Shown in pieces: positions 6,260 through 6,300 of a DNA stretch of 6,300 bases. Within the stretch, counting starts at the first letter, position 1. Each line of letters begins with the position of its first letter. Under the pieces are notes generated by a model, which saw only the letters and a program-made list of their open reading frames with translations, was not told the DNA's origin and did no database searches. The DNA comes from Planktothrix sp. UBA8402 (lineage in GTDB: Bacteria > Cyanobacteriota > Cyanobacteriia > Cyanobacteriales > Microcoleaceae). The stretch covers positions 1,333-7,632 of the forward strand of contig DMPJ01000265.1 of assembly GCA_003456035.1 (NCBI GenBank), written 5' to 3'. Position numbers and translations under genes: made by a program.

Positions 6260-6290
6260 AATATAGACAGGTTTCGGTTTTTGCTACCAA
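6260..6290 (-). promoter_or_regulatory. Weak candidate promoter of the Nudix/alpha-beta-hydrolase unit
   Basis: TTGGTA (6290-6285), a 19-base spacer and TATATT (6265-6260) on the minus strand. The spacer is longer than ideal. The window ends just upstream, so other promoters cannot be excluded. Confidence 0.2.
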
Positions 6291-6300
6291 CCAGCCTATC

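Noticed and set aside
5779..6290. Short frames on both strands across the Nudix gene (5779-5973, 5804-6004, 6093-6290)
   Set aside because: They are all shadows of a gene with a perfect Nudix box.

Overview
The window looks like chromosomal DNA of a filamentous, Oscillatoria/Planktothrix-like cyanobacterium. The evidence is AT-rich coding DNA, two HIP1 octamers (GCGATCGC), GAF domains of the bilin-photoreceptor type, and a type III pantothenate kinase of the cyanobacterial form. The genus is inferred, not proven.

Positions 1-3975 (minus strand) hold a two-gene sensor-kinase unit. The upstream gene (3975-1942) encodes a soluble GAF-GAF-HisKA-HATPase kinase. It is broken by one in-frame TAA at 3478-3480 inside the first GAF domain, while the rest of the frame and all kinase boxes are intact. 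Its second GAF domain has both cysteines of a DXCF-type cyanobacteriochrome, 28 residues apart, so it may be a blue/green-type light sensor. Thirty-eight bases downstream is a transmembrane dCache-HAMP-HisKA kinase (1903 to beyond position 1). Its sensor domain carries what looks like the complete amino-acid-binding motif of dCache_1 domains. No response regulator is visible.

Positions 3976-4186 are a 211-base divergent intergenic region with candidate promoters in both directions. Positions 4187-4930 (plus strand) encode CoaX, the type III pantothenate kinase of coenzyme A synthesis.

Positions 4839-6232 (minus strand) hold a Nudix hydrolase (TTG start behind a good Shine-Dalgarno) followed 29 bases later by an alpha/beta-hydrolase-fold protein. 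The latter has lost the nucleophile serine and probably the catalytic histidine, and its last ~30 codons run antisense into the end of coaX. By hand counts on sample lines, this half of the window is clearly richer in GC than the kinase half.

The main points for follow-up are the interrupted photoreceptor-like kinase, its pairing with a putative amino-acid-sensing kinase, and the hydrolase pseudoenzyme. I saw no mobile element, tRNA, rRNA or CRISPR array.
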